Translations under genes and position numbers: made by a program
From: Acanthosepion esculentum
Lineage: Eukaryota; Mollusca; Cephalopoda; Sepiida; Sepiidae
Direction of reading: 5' to 3'
Assembly (NCBI GenBank): GCA_964036315.1
Contig: OZ038517.1
Span: forward strand, 14,422,513 to 14,486,512
DNA: 64,000 bases
Notes under the pieces: model-generated
Told to the model about the DNA's origin: nothing
The model's database searches: none
What the model saw: the letters and a program-made list of their open reading frames with translations, nothing else
Shown here: piece by piece, positions 24,290 to 34,650 of the stretch
Position numbering within the stretch: the first letter of the stretch is position 1
Layout of the letters: every line of letters begins with the position of its first letter

Positions 24290-25547
24290 CGAAAGAGAAA
24301 TTCAAAAAAGAGAAGATAGAAAGAGAGAGAAACTGATAAAAGTAAAAGAGATAAAGAAAGTAAAGGAGGAGAAGGAAGAAAGAGAAAATGAGAAAGAGAG
24401 AGAGACTGGAAGAGAGATAAATTGAAAAAGAGAGAGACTGGAATAGAGAAAAATTGAAAGAGACAGAGAGACTTGAAGAGAGAGAAAATGAGAGGGAGAA
24501 ACGGGAAGAGAAAGAAATTGACAGAGAGAGAAACTGGAAGAAAGAGAAATTGAAAAAAAGAGACAGAGAGACTAGAAGAAAGAGAAATTGAGAGAGAGAG
24601 AGAGAGACTGGAAGAAAGAGAAATTGAAAAAGAGAGAGAGATTGAAAGAAAGAGAAATTGAGAGAGAGAGAGAGACTGGAAGAAAGAGAGAGAGACTAAA
24701 GGAAAGAGAGAACGGGAAGAAAGAGAAATTGAAAAAGAGAGAAACTGATAAATACTAAAAGTGAAAGATAGAGAATGAAAGAGGGAAACTGAGAAAGAGA
24801 GAGAGAGAGAGAGAGAGAGGAAGAGAAAGAGAGGGAAAGAAATAAAGGAAAGCGGGGGACTGTAAGAAAGAAATTGAAAAAGAGAGATACTGACAGAAAG
24901 TTAAAGTGAAAGAGAGACTTTCAAAGAAAGAGGAATTTAGAGAGAAAGAAAAATTGAAAGGAAGAGAAAGAGAGGTAAATACATAGAAACGAATAGATAT
25001 TGATAAAAAGAAAATTGAAAAAGAGACTGGAAGAGAGAGAGAGAGAGAAAATGACAGAATGATAGAGTGAAAGAGAGACAATGAATTAAAGAGAAGTATG
25101 AAAGAGGGGTTAGACAAGGAGAGAGAGAGAATCTGAAATGAAGAAAAATGGCTGAAAGAAAGATATAGTGAAAGAGAGAAAAATTGAAAAGAAGCTAAAG
25201 TAAGAGAGAGAGAGAGAGAGAGAGAGAAAGTAATTGAAAGAGAGAGGAACTGAAAGGAAGATAAAGTAAGAGAGGGAGAGAGAGAGAAAGAGAGTAATTG
25301 AAAGAGAGATAAACTGAAAGGAAGATGAAGTAAGAGAGAGAGAGAAAGTAATTGAAAGAGAGAGATAAACTGAAAGGAAGCTAAGTAAGAGAGAGAGAGA
25401 GAGAGATAAACTGAAAGGAAGCTAAGTAAGAGAGAGAGAGAGAGAGAGAGATAAACTGAAAGGAAGCTAAGTAAGAGAGAGAGAGAGAAACTGAAAGGAA
25501 GCTAAGTAAGAGAGAGAGAGAGAGAGAAACTGAAAGGAAGCTAAGTA

Positions 25548-25580
<33 letters not shown>

Positions 25581-26280
25581 AAGTAATTGAACGAGAGAGA
25601 AACTGAAAGGAAGATAAAGTAAGAAAGAAAGGAATTGAAAGAGAGGAAAACTGAAAGAAAGATAAAATAAGAAACGGACACAGTTATTGAAAGAGAGAGG
25701 AACTGAAAGGAAGATAAAGTAAAAGAGAGAGAGAGAAAGTAATTGAAAGAGAGATAAAACTGAAAAGATAAAGAAAGAAAGTAATTGAAAGAGAGGAAAA
25801 CTGAAAAAAGAGAAATTCAGAGAGAGAGAGAGAGAGACTGAAAGAAAAATAAAGTGAGAGAGAAGGTGAAAGAAAGAGAAATTCAGAGAGAGAGAGAGAG
25901 AGGAGGGTGGAGTGACACAGAGAGAAAGATATATATAGATATGGAGAGGAGGCTGAAGAGAAGAGGAGGAGAGAGAGGTGGTGGTGGAGTGAGATATAGA
26001 GTGAGGAGGTGAAGAGACAGATATGTAGAGATAGAGAGGAGGTGGAAGAGTGATAGGAGGTGGAGCAGAAAGGAGTGGAGAGAGAGAGAGAGGTAGAGTG
26101 AGACAGAAAGAGAGGCGGGGAGGTGGAAAAGATAGATATATAGAGATAGAGAAGAGGCTGAAGCGAAATAGGACGTGAGGAGAAAGGAGGAGAGAGAGGG
26201 GGTGGAGTGAGATAGAGAAAGAGGAGTTGGGAGAGATAGATATATGGAGATAGAGAGGAGGCTGAAGAGAGTTAGGAAGC
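24290..26280 (+). repeat. 2-kb polypurine (GA-rich) tract
   Basis: Almost pure A/G on this strand, made of short variable units such as GAAAGAGAGA, CTGAAAGGAAGCTAAGTAAG and (GA)n. The serine/leucine/phenylalanine frames on the minus strand are artefacts. It ends where the inverted LTR copy begins. Confidence 0.95.
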
Positions 26281-26284
26281 CTCC

Positions 26285-26968
26285 TCCGGCTTCCTCTCTG
26301 CCCAGAGGCAGAGAGTTCGACCGTCTAGCCGAGTCGTCCAAAAGGACTGACTCGAAATGACGGTGTTCATTAACACGCCCACGTGTGTCAAATGTGGCAC
26401 AAGGCCGGTTTAATGTGGGCTTTCCGAGCCCGTAGGCTCGGGCAAAAATTGCCCGTAGAACCCGTATAAACGGGATCGGGTTGGTCAACCTCCCCAAACG
26501 AGGCTCTGCCCTTCGGCGGAGCCTTGTCCGGGTTCCTCCCTGCCCAGAGGCAGAGAGTTCCCCTCTGCCTCAGAGGCAGAGAGTTCGACCGTCTAGCCGA
26601 GTCGTCCAAAAAAGACTGACTCTGTATTTAGTGTCCTCCCCACGAGGGACAGATGTGGCACAAGGCCGGGTTTAAAGTGGGGTACCCGAGCCCGTAGGCT
26701 CGGCCAAAAATAACCCGTAGATCCCGTATAAACGGGATCGGGGTGGTCAACCACCTCGAACGAGGCTCTGCCCTTCGGCGGAGCCTCGTCCGAGTTCCTC
26801 TCTGCCCAAAGGCAGAGAGTTCCCCTCTGCCTCAGAGGCAGAGAGTTCGACCGTCTAGCCGAGTCGTCCAAAAAGGACTGACTCGAATTGACTGCTGCTC
26901 CCTCTTGAGGCGCAGTATTTATCATGACCGGAATAGTCCATTATTATTATGGGTAAGTTCCCATAACA
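26285..26968 (-). mobile_element. truncated inverted copy of the 1.12-kb LTR
   Basis: Read on the minus strand it starts TGTTATGGGAAC at 26968. It runs through GC-rich 270-bp-type units and is cut at the polypurine tract. The first unit has diverged more than the others. The sequence outside its start (26969-27040) equals the outside of the LTR start at 17605-17675. Confidence 0.88.
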
Positions 26969-27040
26969 ATAGGGTTTACTAGTTTTGTTGGTGTTATGTC
27001 CCTTTGACTAAATTAAAGTTTTTACTAATGAAATATTTTT
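26969..27040. repeat. flank shared with 17605-17675, inverted
   Basis: ATAGGGTTTACTAGTTTTGT and the following 50 bp are the reverse complement of 17605-17675, including the CCTAT target copy. So the LTR and its flank were duplicated together, or the LTR sits in a multicopy repeat. Confidence 0.8.
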
Positions 27041-27349
27041 ATCGGAGCTCACAAAAGCTGAATGAACTTGTCGCTCAAAAATGTTCAGTTAGAGAGTTGA
27101 AATGCCGAATAAACTTTTCGCTTTAGAAGAGTTGAATGTTCCGTAATGTTTGTAATTGATTTTCCATTGCTTGTAGTTGAATATTCGTAGTTTGAAATGA
27201 AGTTTGAAAAGTTTCGTATGTTTGTAATGTATTAGGTCATCCCATAAGTTCTGTCCGAATTTTAACGTTTTGTTAAAATGAACGAAATTTAAAGAGTATT
27301 TTATAATGTCTAATGGAGCTGAACATTATTTTTATGTTTAGATGCATTT

Positions 27350-27727
27350 CTAGGGTTGTCCCAGTTGTCGCTAAAAAAAGTGGCATATCCTGATGAAAAA
27401 AGGCTCGAAACTTGATTAAAATATTTTTTACTGTCTAGATGTTTATGTCATTATTTAGAGGAAAGACAAAAGTAGTTTTTGAGTATTTTTAAAAATTTTT
27501 TAATCCTTTCTAGCATGTCCGAAATCTTAGCTAAAAATCATGTTTTTTTTTTAGTCATCAAAATTGACGAAAATCGGTAACATCAATCATTATTGACAGT
27601 TTTATAAACAAAAATAAAGTTTCCCATTTAAAAATCATATAAAATTCAATGATACTTTTCTCAAAAGTTATTTTAAGAAAATTAAAAAATTTAAAGTATA
27701 CTTAATGTAATTTGAAAGAAACATTAC
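27350..27727 (+). mobile_element. nested insertion in the mariner 5' UTR
   Basis: 378 bp homologous to the left 370 bp of the long-TIR element at 6206-7660 (GCATATCCTGATGAAAAA, GTCATCAAAATTGACG, GAAACATTACTT). It is bracketed by a 13-bp direct repeat TTTAGATGCATTT at 27337-27349 and 27728-27740. The right side is truncated relative to the 6.2-kb copy, so how it inserted is unclear. Confidence 0.8.
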
Positions 27728-27806
27728 TTTAGATGCATTTAAACTGATCAAATTTTATTTCAGAGAACAATAAAATTAAATTTTGTTTGATTAAAACCCT
27801 GCTAAC

Positions 27807-28836
27807 ATGGAAGTACCCAAGCATCATTTGAGGCACATAATGCTTTATGAGTTCAAGAAAGGAAACTCAGCAGCCGAAGCGGCTAGAAACATTCACTCAG
27901 TTTATGGAGAGGAATGTGTGAATGAAAGAACTTGCAGAAGAAGATGGTTTGCAAAATTCAGAGGTGGAGATTTCACCCTTGAAGATGAAGGTCGAACCGA
28001 GCGTCCAGTTGAGTTTGATGAAAAGCTTCTTGAAGCAGCCCTTGAAGAAAATCCTGCTTTATCAGTTGAAGAATTGGCAGTGGTTCTCAGTTCAAACCCT
28101 TCAACTGTTCATCGTCATCTTCAACTTGGAAAAGTTCCTAAACTTCGAAAATGGGTGCCTCATGAATTGTCTGAAAAGAACCTCAAATCCCTAGTTGACA
28201 TCTGCTCTTCTCTCCATTCTCGCCAACTTGTTTCACCCTTTTTGGATAGACTTGTGACTGGCGACGAAAAATGGATCTTTTATCGAAATGTTAAGCGTCG
28301 TAGACAGTGGCTTGGTAAAGGGGAAGGAGCCCAGCCACAGCCGAGAAGGGAACTTCATGGGCAAAAGGTTCTTCTTTCAATCTGGTGGGATTGCCAAGGA
28401 ATAATCCACTTTGAATTCTTACCACCTAATGCAACAATTAATGCTCAAATATACTGTCAGCAATTAGAGCGTTTGAACCAAGCTTTGAGGAAAAAAAGAC
28501 CTGCTCTAGTGAATCGAAAACGCGTGATGTTTCATCAGGACAATGCGCGACCACACACAGCAAGAATCACGTCACAAAAGATCGAAGAACTTGGTTGGGA
28601 GAAAATTCCTCATCCACTTTATTTTCCCGACCTTGCTCCTTCAGACTACCATTTGTTTTGTAGCTTACAGAATCGTTTGGAAGAAACAGCTTTTGTAACA
28701 CAGGAAGAGGTTAAAACTGACATTTGTATAGTTCTTCGAATCAAAGCCAAAAGAATTTTACAGTAATGGAATTAGTAAGCTTGTTAATAGATGGAAGGAA
28801 GTCATAGATAATCAGGGAAAATACATTGTTGATTGA
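27807..28836 (+). pseudogene. mariner transposase, one frameshift
   Basis: The open frame runs 319 codons to 28766. It has an N-terminal helix-turn-helix region (about residues 1-110), WVPHEL (116-121), then catalytic D153 in TGDEKW, D245 in HQDNARPH and D280 in APSDYHLF. The D245-D280 spacing is 34, the mariner DD34D signature. The usual YSPDL reads YFPDL. A one-base insertion near codon 309 diverts the last 10 codons. In the other frame the normal C-terminus continues (FFESKPKEFYSNG, LVNRWKEVIDNQGKYIVD) to a stop at 28836, giving about 343 residues, typical of the family. The protein would bind the element ends and cut and paste the element. This copy is probably inactive. The start is the ATG 70 bp past the nested insertion. 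Confidence 0.93.
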
Positions 28837-28913
28837 ATCTGTAATTAAATGTAACATTTGGTCACTTGTTTAAAAATTCAAAATTCGGACAGAACTTATG
28901 GGATGACTTGATA

Positions 28914-29335
28914 GTTTGGAAGATTTCGTATGTTCTTAAATGTAGTTTGGAAACTATCGTATGTTTGTAATAATGTGTGCGTGTGTGAATATGTTTTCAG
29001 CGTCCGCCCGAACTGGCAATCGGAACGCAGTTTCCTTTAAGACTACATTTTCGTAGGCGAATGAAATCAAGGAAAAGCAACGAGAGAAGCCACAATAATA
29101 AACACAAAACGGTTTTATAACAACAAGATTTATATTTATATTTGTATAATGATGTACATGCATAGAAATTTGAAAAGTTTCGTATGTTTGTAATTTAGTT
29201 TGGAACATTTCGTACGTACGTGCATGTGTGTGTGTGTCTGTGTGAAAATATTTTCATAGCGTCTGACCGCGCATGGTCGAGACGCGAATCCTTTTTTACA
29301 GCTACATTTTGTAGCGAGAGAAATCAAGGAAGAGA
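28914..29335 (+). repeat. direct repeat pair
   Basis: About 28914-29070 and 29163-29335 share TTTCGTATGTTTGTAAT, a GTGTGTG run, ATTTTCA.AGCGTC and CTACATTTT...GAAATCAAGGAA. Family unknown. Confidence 0.7.
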
Positions 29336-29459
29336 GAGACAGGGAACGAACTCGTGTCTGGTATTTATATAATTAATTTAATCACGTGGTAGGCTCGAAA
29401 AGGCATTGACAAGTTTGGGCGCAATTATTCTTTTGTCAGCTCAAGAACTCGGTCGATGT

Positions 29460-29690
29460 TATTCGGACATGATTTAAATAATAAGTGACCAATCAGAAGT
29501 TGAGATTTTCTGAAAATCTCTATGAAGCTTAATAAGCTCTGTGATCCACTTTTTGCACAGAAATTGACATTGATCATCTGGCGTGATTTAAATATCAAGT
29601 GACCAGTCAGAAGTTGAGATTTTCTGATAATATGTATGAAGCTGGGTAAGGTCTGTGATCTGCTTTCTGCACAGATTTGTACAAAATTCA
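29460..29690 (+). repeat. about 115-bp tandem dimer
   Basis: CAGAAGTTGAGATTTTCTGA occurs twice about 114 bp apart, each preceded by ATGATTTAAAT or GTGATTTAAAT and followed by a GTGATC...TGCACAGA block. Confidence 0.8.
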
Positions 29691-29894
29691 ACATGGATAA
29701 GAAAGTGGTAGCGGGATGCTAAAATCCCATTTGACTTGGAAAAAATCTTGTTCTTTTACAACTCTGGCTATAAGATGTACACGTACGTTGGAAAAAAAAA
29801 AAACATTATCCCCCGCACCGGGGCACGTTCGTTATCAATGTCTGTTCTCACGTGACTTTTTGACACCCGTGGCTATCACGTCGGCTCACACACG

Positions 29895-29896
<2 letters not shown>

Positions 29897-29959
<63 letters not shown>

Positions 29960-29960
29960 T
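29897..29960 (+). repeat. (CA)n microsatellite
   Basis: About 30 CA units with one G interruption. Confidence 0.95.
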
Positions 29961-29984
29961 TCTTTATTTACACAGTTCAGACTG

Positions 29985-30262
29985 ATGTCCTCATCTTCGT
30001 TGGCAGATGCACGACGTTTCGGCCGTTGTACGCTCCGACCTTCTTCAGATAATTTGAATTTCGAACCGATTTCGTAGATTGTTCCAGTTCCACGTGCTAT
30101 GCCTCTTCCGGATGTCTCACTATCAGTTATGTCCCTCACAGCTCTACAAGTTTTTGTTCACCACTGCCGTAGCCAGGTATTGAACTCAAAACTCTTGGGG
30201 TCAAGTTACTGGATCCAACCAACGCTTTTATCTACTGAGTCATGTGTCCTTGAGGACAACAG
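29985..30262 (-). mobile_element. tRNA-headed SINE (family C), minus strand
   Basis: On the minus strand: GACTCAGTAGATAAAAGCG (A-box-like), TTGAGTTCAATACCTGG (B-box-like), GCACGTGGAACTGGAACA, then the hammerhead-like tail at 30010-30051. Immediately right of the head begins the plus-oriented 128-bp array, which is itself made of family C tails. The same junction occurs at 54.5 kb. Confidence 0.75.
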
Positions 30263-30289
30263 TCCGAACAATGGGAATAGTTAAAATAA

Positions 30290-31115
30290 TTACAATACCT
30301 CATTTAAGAAATATAGACAGATCCTGACTAAAGCCGGGGCCTACAACGGCCGAAACATCGTGAATATGGCAACAAAGATTATATCAACAATCGTGAATAT
30401 GGCAACAATGTAAATATTGTAAATAGTCACATTACTTCATCTCGGAAATATAGACAGATCCTGAAGAAGGCCGGGGCGTACAACGGCCGAAACGCCGTGA
30501 ATATGGCAATGATGGTGAGGGCAACAGTTCGAACAATGTAAATAGTGTAAATAATTACAATACCTCATCTCAGAAATATCGACAGATCCTGAAGAAGGCT
30601 GGAAAGCACAACGGCCGAAACGCCGTGAATATGGCAATGATGATGAGAACAACAGTCCGAACAATGTAAATAGTGTAAATAATTACAATACCTCATCTCA
30701 GAAATATAGACAGATCCTGAAGAAGGCTGGAACGTACAACGGCCGAAACGTCGTGAATATGGCAATGATGATGTTGTGGAGTTGTTTCCGCAATAGAAAA
30801 TGTATTCGGACTAAATGCGCCCTAAATAGGTTAAACGTACAGAAACGTTAGGAACTTGTAATAAGGTGTTACGCAGAGTAATCGAGTTGCGGTCGCTGAA
30901 CACTACTCCTTGTCTCGACTACTCCTGACTCCTACTTATAATAGGTGGGAGAGTCTATTACCTAGACAAGGTGTCTTTCACTATAACAGATGATGAGGGC
31001 AACAGTCCGGACAATGTAAATAGTGTAAATAATTAGAATACCTTGTCTCAGAAATATAGACAGATCCTGAAGAAGGCTGGAACATACAACGGCCGAAACG
31101 TCGAGGATGGGGACA
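30290..31115 (+). repeat. 128-bp array of SINE-tail units
   Basis: The landmark CAGATCCTGA recurs at spacings of 137, 128, 128 and 350 bp. The last interval is 128 plus a 222-bp solo LTR insertion with its target copy. Each unit holds ACAACAGTCCGAACAATG, ACCTCATCTCAGAAATATAG and the tail motif CTGAAGAAGG...CGGCCGAAACG. The hammerhead-like cores lie at about 30461, 30589, 30717 and 31067. Stem I pairing is poor in these array copies. Confidence 0.88.
30772..30988 (+). mobile_element. solo LTR, 217 bp, inside the array
   Basis: Starts TGTTGTGG and ends CTATAACA. It is flanked by GATGA on both sides (30767-30771 and 30989-30993). Removing it and one target copy restores the 128-bp spacing exactly. 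It contains CTTATAATAGG, a possible TATA region. Its body differs from the LTR family at 2.1 and 17.7 kb. Confidence 0.87.
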
Positions 31116-31194
31116 ACCGCCTGAACAATGCAGGAAAAATGGTCGGTTCCCTGTACAGCACCAATAAGTAACTCCTCATGCTATCGCCTACATT

Positions 31195-31550
31195 TACAAG
31201 AGTCAAATCAGTCCGAAAATGGGAGTGCTGTTGTCATATTTGGGCGTGAGTTACCCAGTCCTCACTTTCCAATCTCGACAGAGTCCAAAAGCGTCTCTTA
31301 ACCCTTGTGGGTGGCGAATTATTTCCCACCCTCCAACCTCTCTCTCGGAGACGAGATGTGACAAGCCTCTCGCTGCTTTATCGTTACTTCCATGGAAAGT
31401 GCTCGGACGAACTAAATTCCTGGGTTCCGACAGTTCTAACCTTCACGGCTAGGATCAGCTATGCCACCCACTTTGTAACAAACCATCCGTGTTCCATGGA
31501 TGAGAAGTAAGTTCCATTCGGACAGTTTCTTCTTCAGCGACGCCAAATGG
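31195..31550 (+). pseudogene. jockey-like LINE RT C-terminus, second family
   Basis: Through one or two frameshifts it reads YIYKSQI, YCCHIWAG, LSRRRDVTSLSLLYRYFHGK, CSDELNSW, THFVTNHPCS and then KFHSDSFF. This is the conserved end of a jockey/CR1-type reverse transcriptase, distinct from the 4.7- and 32-kb family. Confidence 0.72.
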
Positions 31551-31559
31551 GCTACGCCG

Positions 31560-32035
31560 AAACGTACCAACCCCCCGATAGAAACCGGAGTTCAGCTATG
31601 GGAACGTAGACATCTTGAATAAAATGGCTGACTAAAAAAATAAGTCTAATTGACTAAAATAATGCTGCAATCTCGTCACAGTATTTTGACAAGTACACCT
31701 TCTACCACCATAAATAATTGTAGCTATTTTTAACCCATAAAAATTTCACGGTTTTCCTATTTTAAATTTCTGATGAATCTTCATTCTTAATGATTGAATT
31801 AGCTCGTGACGAGTTCGACGACAATAAAATATACGTAGAAATCATAGTTGATGACTAAATTCGCCACCAACGTGCTGGTTCGGGACGAGAAGCTTCCAGT
31901 TTAAACAAAACCTGCTCCCGTCACCCATTCCCTACGGCTGTTTGTCTTTGCAAGATTTCGTTGGGGTTGAAAGAAAATCAGAGTAGAAGAACAATTTCGT
32001 TGTCGTGAATTTTTTTTAAAGTGGAACTCAACCCC
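31560..32035. other. nothing recognised
   Basis: AT-rich spacer with no gene seen. Confidence 0.45.
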
Positions 32036-32039
32036 TGTG

Positions 32040-32730
32040 CCGAGCCAGGAAGTTTTTCTCCACGGAATCGATCCTCCAAATCTATAAATCGACCATTCGC
32101 CCTTGCATGGAGTATTGCTGTCATATATGGTCTGGAGCCCCTGCTGTTTGCCTCGGGGTTCTTGATAAGATCCAGAGACGGATATGCAATGTAATTGGCC
32201 CTGATCTGTCATCTCGTCTGCAGTCGCTCTCTCACAGACACGACGTTGCTTCGCTCTGTCTTTTTTCCAAATACTTTCACGGTAATTGCTTTCGCTGGTT
32301 CCTAGGCCTCATGAATTTAAATGTCCTACGAGGCTGGCATCCCATTCCCATCCCTTCACCATTGAAACTTTTAGATGTAGATGTCTCTTCTACTTCAATA
32401 GCTTCATGTCTCGCACATCTCGCCTGTGGAACTCCCTTCCTTATTCCTGCTTCCCTGACAAATACAATCTCCAACTATTTAGGTGTAACGTCAATCGACA
32501 TCTCCAGTTGCCTTGATCTATCCACTTCCCTTCTCCACATCCTTTCACCTTTCATTCCTATCTGCTCTCGCTCCAAATCTTCTGTAACCCCCTTGCCTTG
32601 ATCGATCCACTATCTTTCTCCACATCCTCTCCTTTACCACTCCTATCTGCTCTTCCTCCAAACCTTCTGTAACCCCTTGCGTGCTAGTGGCTTCCAGCCT
32701 TGCTTGGGGTGAAAAGCTTTAAAAAAAAAT
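32040..32730 (+). pseudogene. jockey-like LINE RT 3' end with tail
   Basis: The main frame gives ILQIYKSTIRPCMEYCCHIW, SGAPAVCLGVLDKIQRRICN, SHRHDVASLCLFSKYFHGN. After a frameshift it gives SFMSRTSRLWNSLPYSCFPD, NLQLFRCNVNRHLQ and a stop at about 32517. The 3' UTR contains an about 80-bp duplicated block (TCTCCACATCCT...CTTCTGTAACCCC) and ends GGGGTGAAAAGC then A-run. It is a better-kept relative of 4665-5310. Confidence 0.8.
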
Positions 32731-33370
32731 GTGACCCATACACTTGATTTCATGACTTCTCTCTGCGGCACGTATGGAATGAGACATGCGGAGTCCAGTT
32801 ACGAAACTGCAACGGACTTTGTTATAATTTCGAGTGACGCCTTCTATATCATATCCGTCATGCGTAACCCTCTTTATCAGCTTGTTCCACCATTGGGGTT
32901 GGTCGCGCTTATTCCGCGTCCTCGTCTTCGACCTTTGCCACCAAGGGTGGCCTCAGAGGAGTTTAGAACTCTACTTAAAAAAAAAAACTTAAATGTTCAA
33001 GGCTAGAAGAACCGATAACAAAATTCCCGATAACTTGCTCATCCTGGCAGGTAATTTTTCTAACCAGTTTGCCCCAGAAATTAAGTGAGTGGTCATGTTC
33101 CTTTCAGATGAGCTGCTTTTACAAGTGTCAGGCCCTGTCCGATGCAGCAGATGTCACCAGTTGGGCGACTATAAAAATCGATACAAGAATCATTCTTGTC
33201 TGTTGGGGAAAAGGTGAGATATGATTTATCCTAGCGAAAGCAATCATTAATCTGTTGCTGCCATGTACGTAATACAGGCTGTAATACCAGAAAAAAAACC
33301 AAAGACTTCGTTACTATCTGAAAGATGGGAGAAAAAGTCAGAATTTGTGAAGAAGTTGGTTATGACAGTG
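32731..33370. other. unassigned; A-run tail at 32975
   Basis: A segment ending in an 11-A run (GAACTCTACTTAAAAA) with a CpG-containing body (GTCCTCGTCTTCGACC) may be another LINE or SINE 3' end, but no coding signature is visible. Confidence 0.35.
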
Positions 33371-33374
33371 AAAC

Positions 33375-34650
33375 GATTCCATAGCACTTTCACTGCTGGG
33401 CTGGCCTATTTTTTTGGGGGGAAAAAGAAAATTGCTATTTATTTGGAATAAATGCCTATAAAAACGCTGATGGGTACCGCCATTTTGTTTTCGATTGGAA
33501 ACTCTCTGCAGTACAGACCAAGCGAAACGACAGTCCCGACACAATAAAAATACGTGACTAAACAGATTGTATTGTATGCTAATATATATCTACGGCGGGT
33601 TTAAAGTAGCACTTAGCATTTTTATTGTAAACTAACTCCTGATAAGTTATTTTGCAAGTGGTTTTTAATCACTAAGAGCATATTGTTGCCTGGCAACACT
33701 TTTCACAAAAAGTGGGGAGTTGTTTTTCTTATGCCTTGCTGATTTATCTAAAAACGAGAAAAATGTTTGTGTGATTGATATTTTCATTTCTGCATTGTTA
33801 TAGAATTGTTACCTGGCTGTGCTGGCCCATTTTGGGAAAAATAGGCAATAAAGATGTTGATGGTAATTTCTCATTCTTTGCTGAATTCTCAAAAAAGTAC
33901 CAAAAAATGTTTGTGTGATTGATATTTTTTCACTGCTGCATTGTTATAGAATTGTTACCTGGCTGTGCTGGCCCATTTTGGGAATAAAAGTAGGAAATCA
34001 CCTTTTACTTGAAACAAATGACTATAAAGGTGAGTTCTTATGAGTATCACCATTTGTATGTATGTATGTATGTTGCGGCATTCACCCTGGATCGGTTAAG
34101 CCGGCTCCTTCCAAGGAATTCACCGCGTCCGGAACGAAGGCCGACCAAGCACGGCGATCCGTCACCAATGCCGAAACGAGCGACAGCCATTCCCGATTCC
34201 AACGGCAGCGAACTCTTGAAACGGAGTAACAAGGGAGTTTGAACTTTCACACGCGGTCCCCACACCTCGCGTGCTATCCCAGTGGAGGGAGGAATATGCT
34301 CTTACTTGCCGCAGAATTTCCGCAGAGGCAGGAGTAACCAAGAGGCCGCCGGATGCCGGTGCAGACGCCGAATGGTTTTCAATTCAGAGTTGACCTTCTC
34401 CTAGACCAGTTGCCATCCAAGGCTATAGAACCCAGTCTGTCCTGCTATTTACCCATAGTTGGAGGGAGAAGAAGAGGATTCACACCTTTCGCAAGGGTGT
34501 TAGCACCATTTGCTTTTCAGTTGGATACTTTGCAGTTAAATGACACTCCCAACACACAATATAATAAAAATAAGTCACAAAACAGGTGGCATTGTACGCT
34601 ACTATAAGTTTATAACAGTTTGAAAATAGTTCCAAGTGCTAGTTAGCTTA
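33375..34650 (+). repeat. dispersed repeat, two copies, one split
   Basis: 33375-33625 matches 33930-34047 joined to 34513-34650. Shared text includes TCACTGCTG, ATAAA...GCTATAAA-type blocks, GGAAACT...CAGT, CAATAAAAATA and ACTAAACA. The second copy is interrupted by the SINE at 34057-34503. A further partial copy of the first portion is at 33790. Confidence 0.68.
34057..34503 (-). mobile_element. SINE family A with CpG-rich body, TSD-flanked
   Basis: Flanked by the 9-bp direct repeat CACCATTTG (34048-34056 and 34504-34512). On the minus strand it runs through the family A blocks (CTATGGGTAAATAGCAGGAC, TAGCCTTGGATGGCAACTGG) into an about 270-bp CpG-rich segment and ends in a (CATA)n tail. 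The duplication and tail show target-primed insertion of the whole 447-bp unit, so the CpG-rich part belongs to the SINE. The A/B-box head is missing in this copy. Confidence 0.82.

Larger units (their letters stand above)
27232..28911 (+). mobile_element. mariner transposon, near-complete
   Basis: Inverted ends of about 30 bp (GGTCATCCCATAAGTTCTGT then CCGAATTTT at the left, its complement at the right) with TA on each outer side (27230-27231 and 28912-28913). Without the nested 391-bp insertion (378 bp plus a 13-bp duplication) the element is about 1289 bp, the usual mariner size. It carries a transposase with one late frameshift. It is inserted in a small TTTGGAAAATTTCGTATG-type repeat. 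Confidence 0.92.

Noticed and set aside
26593..26925. 110-codon minus-strand frame
   Set aside because: It is the same LTR block in inverted orientation.
34080..34350. Fragment of 28S rRNA gene
   Set aside because: GC-rich and rRNA-like in composition, but I could not match any conserved 28S block, and the target duplication shows it is part of a SINE.
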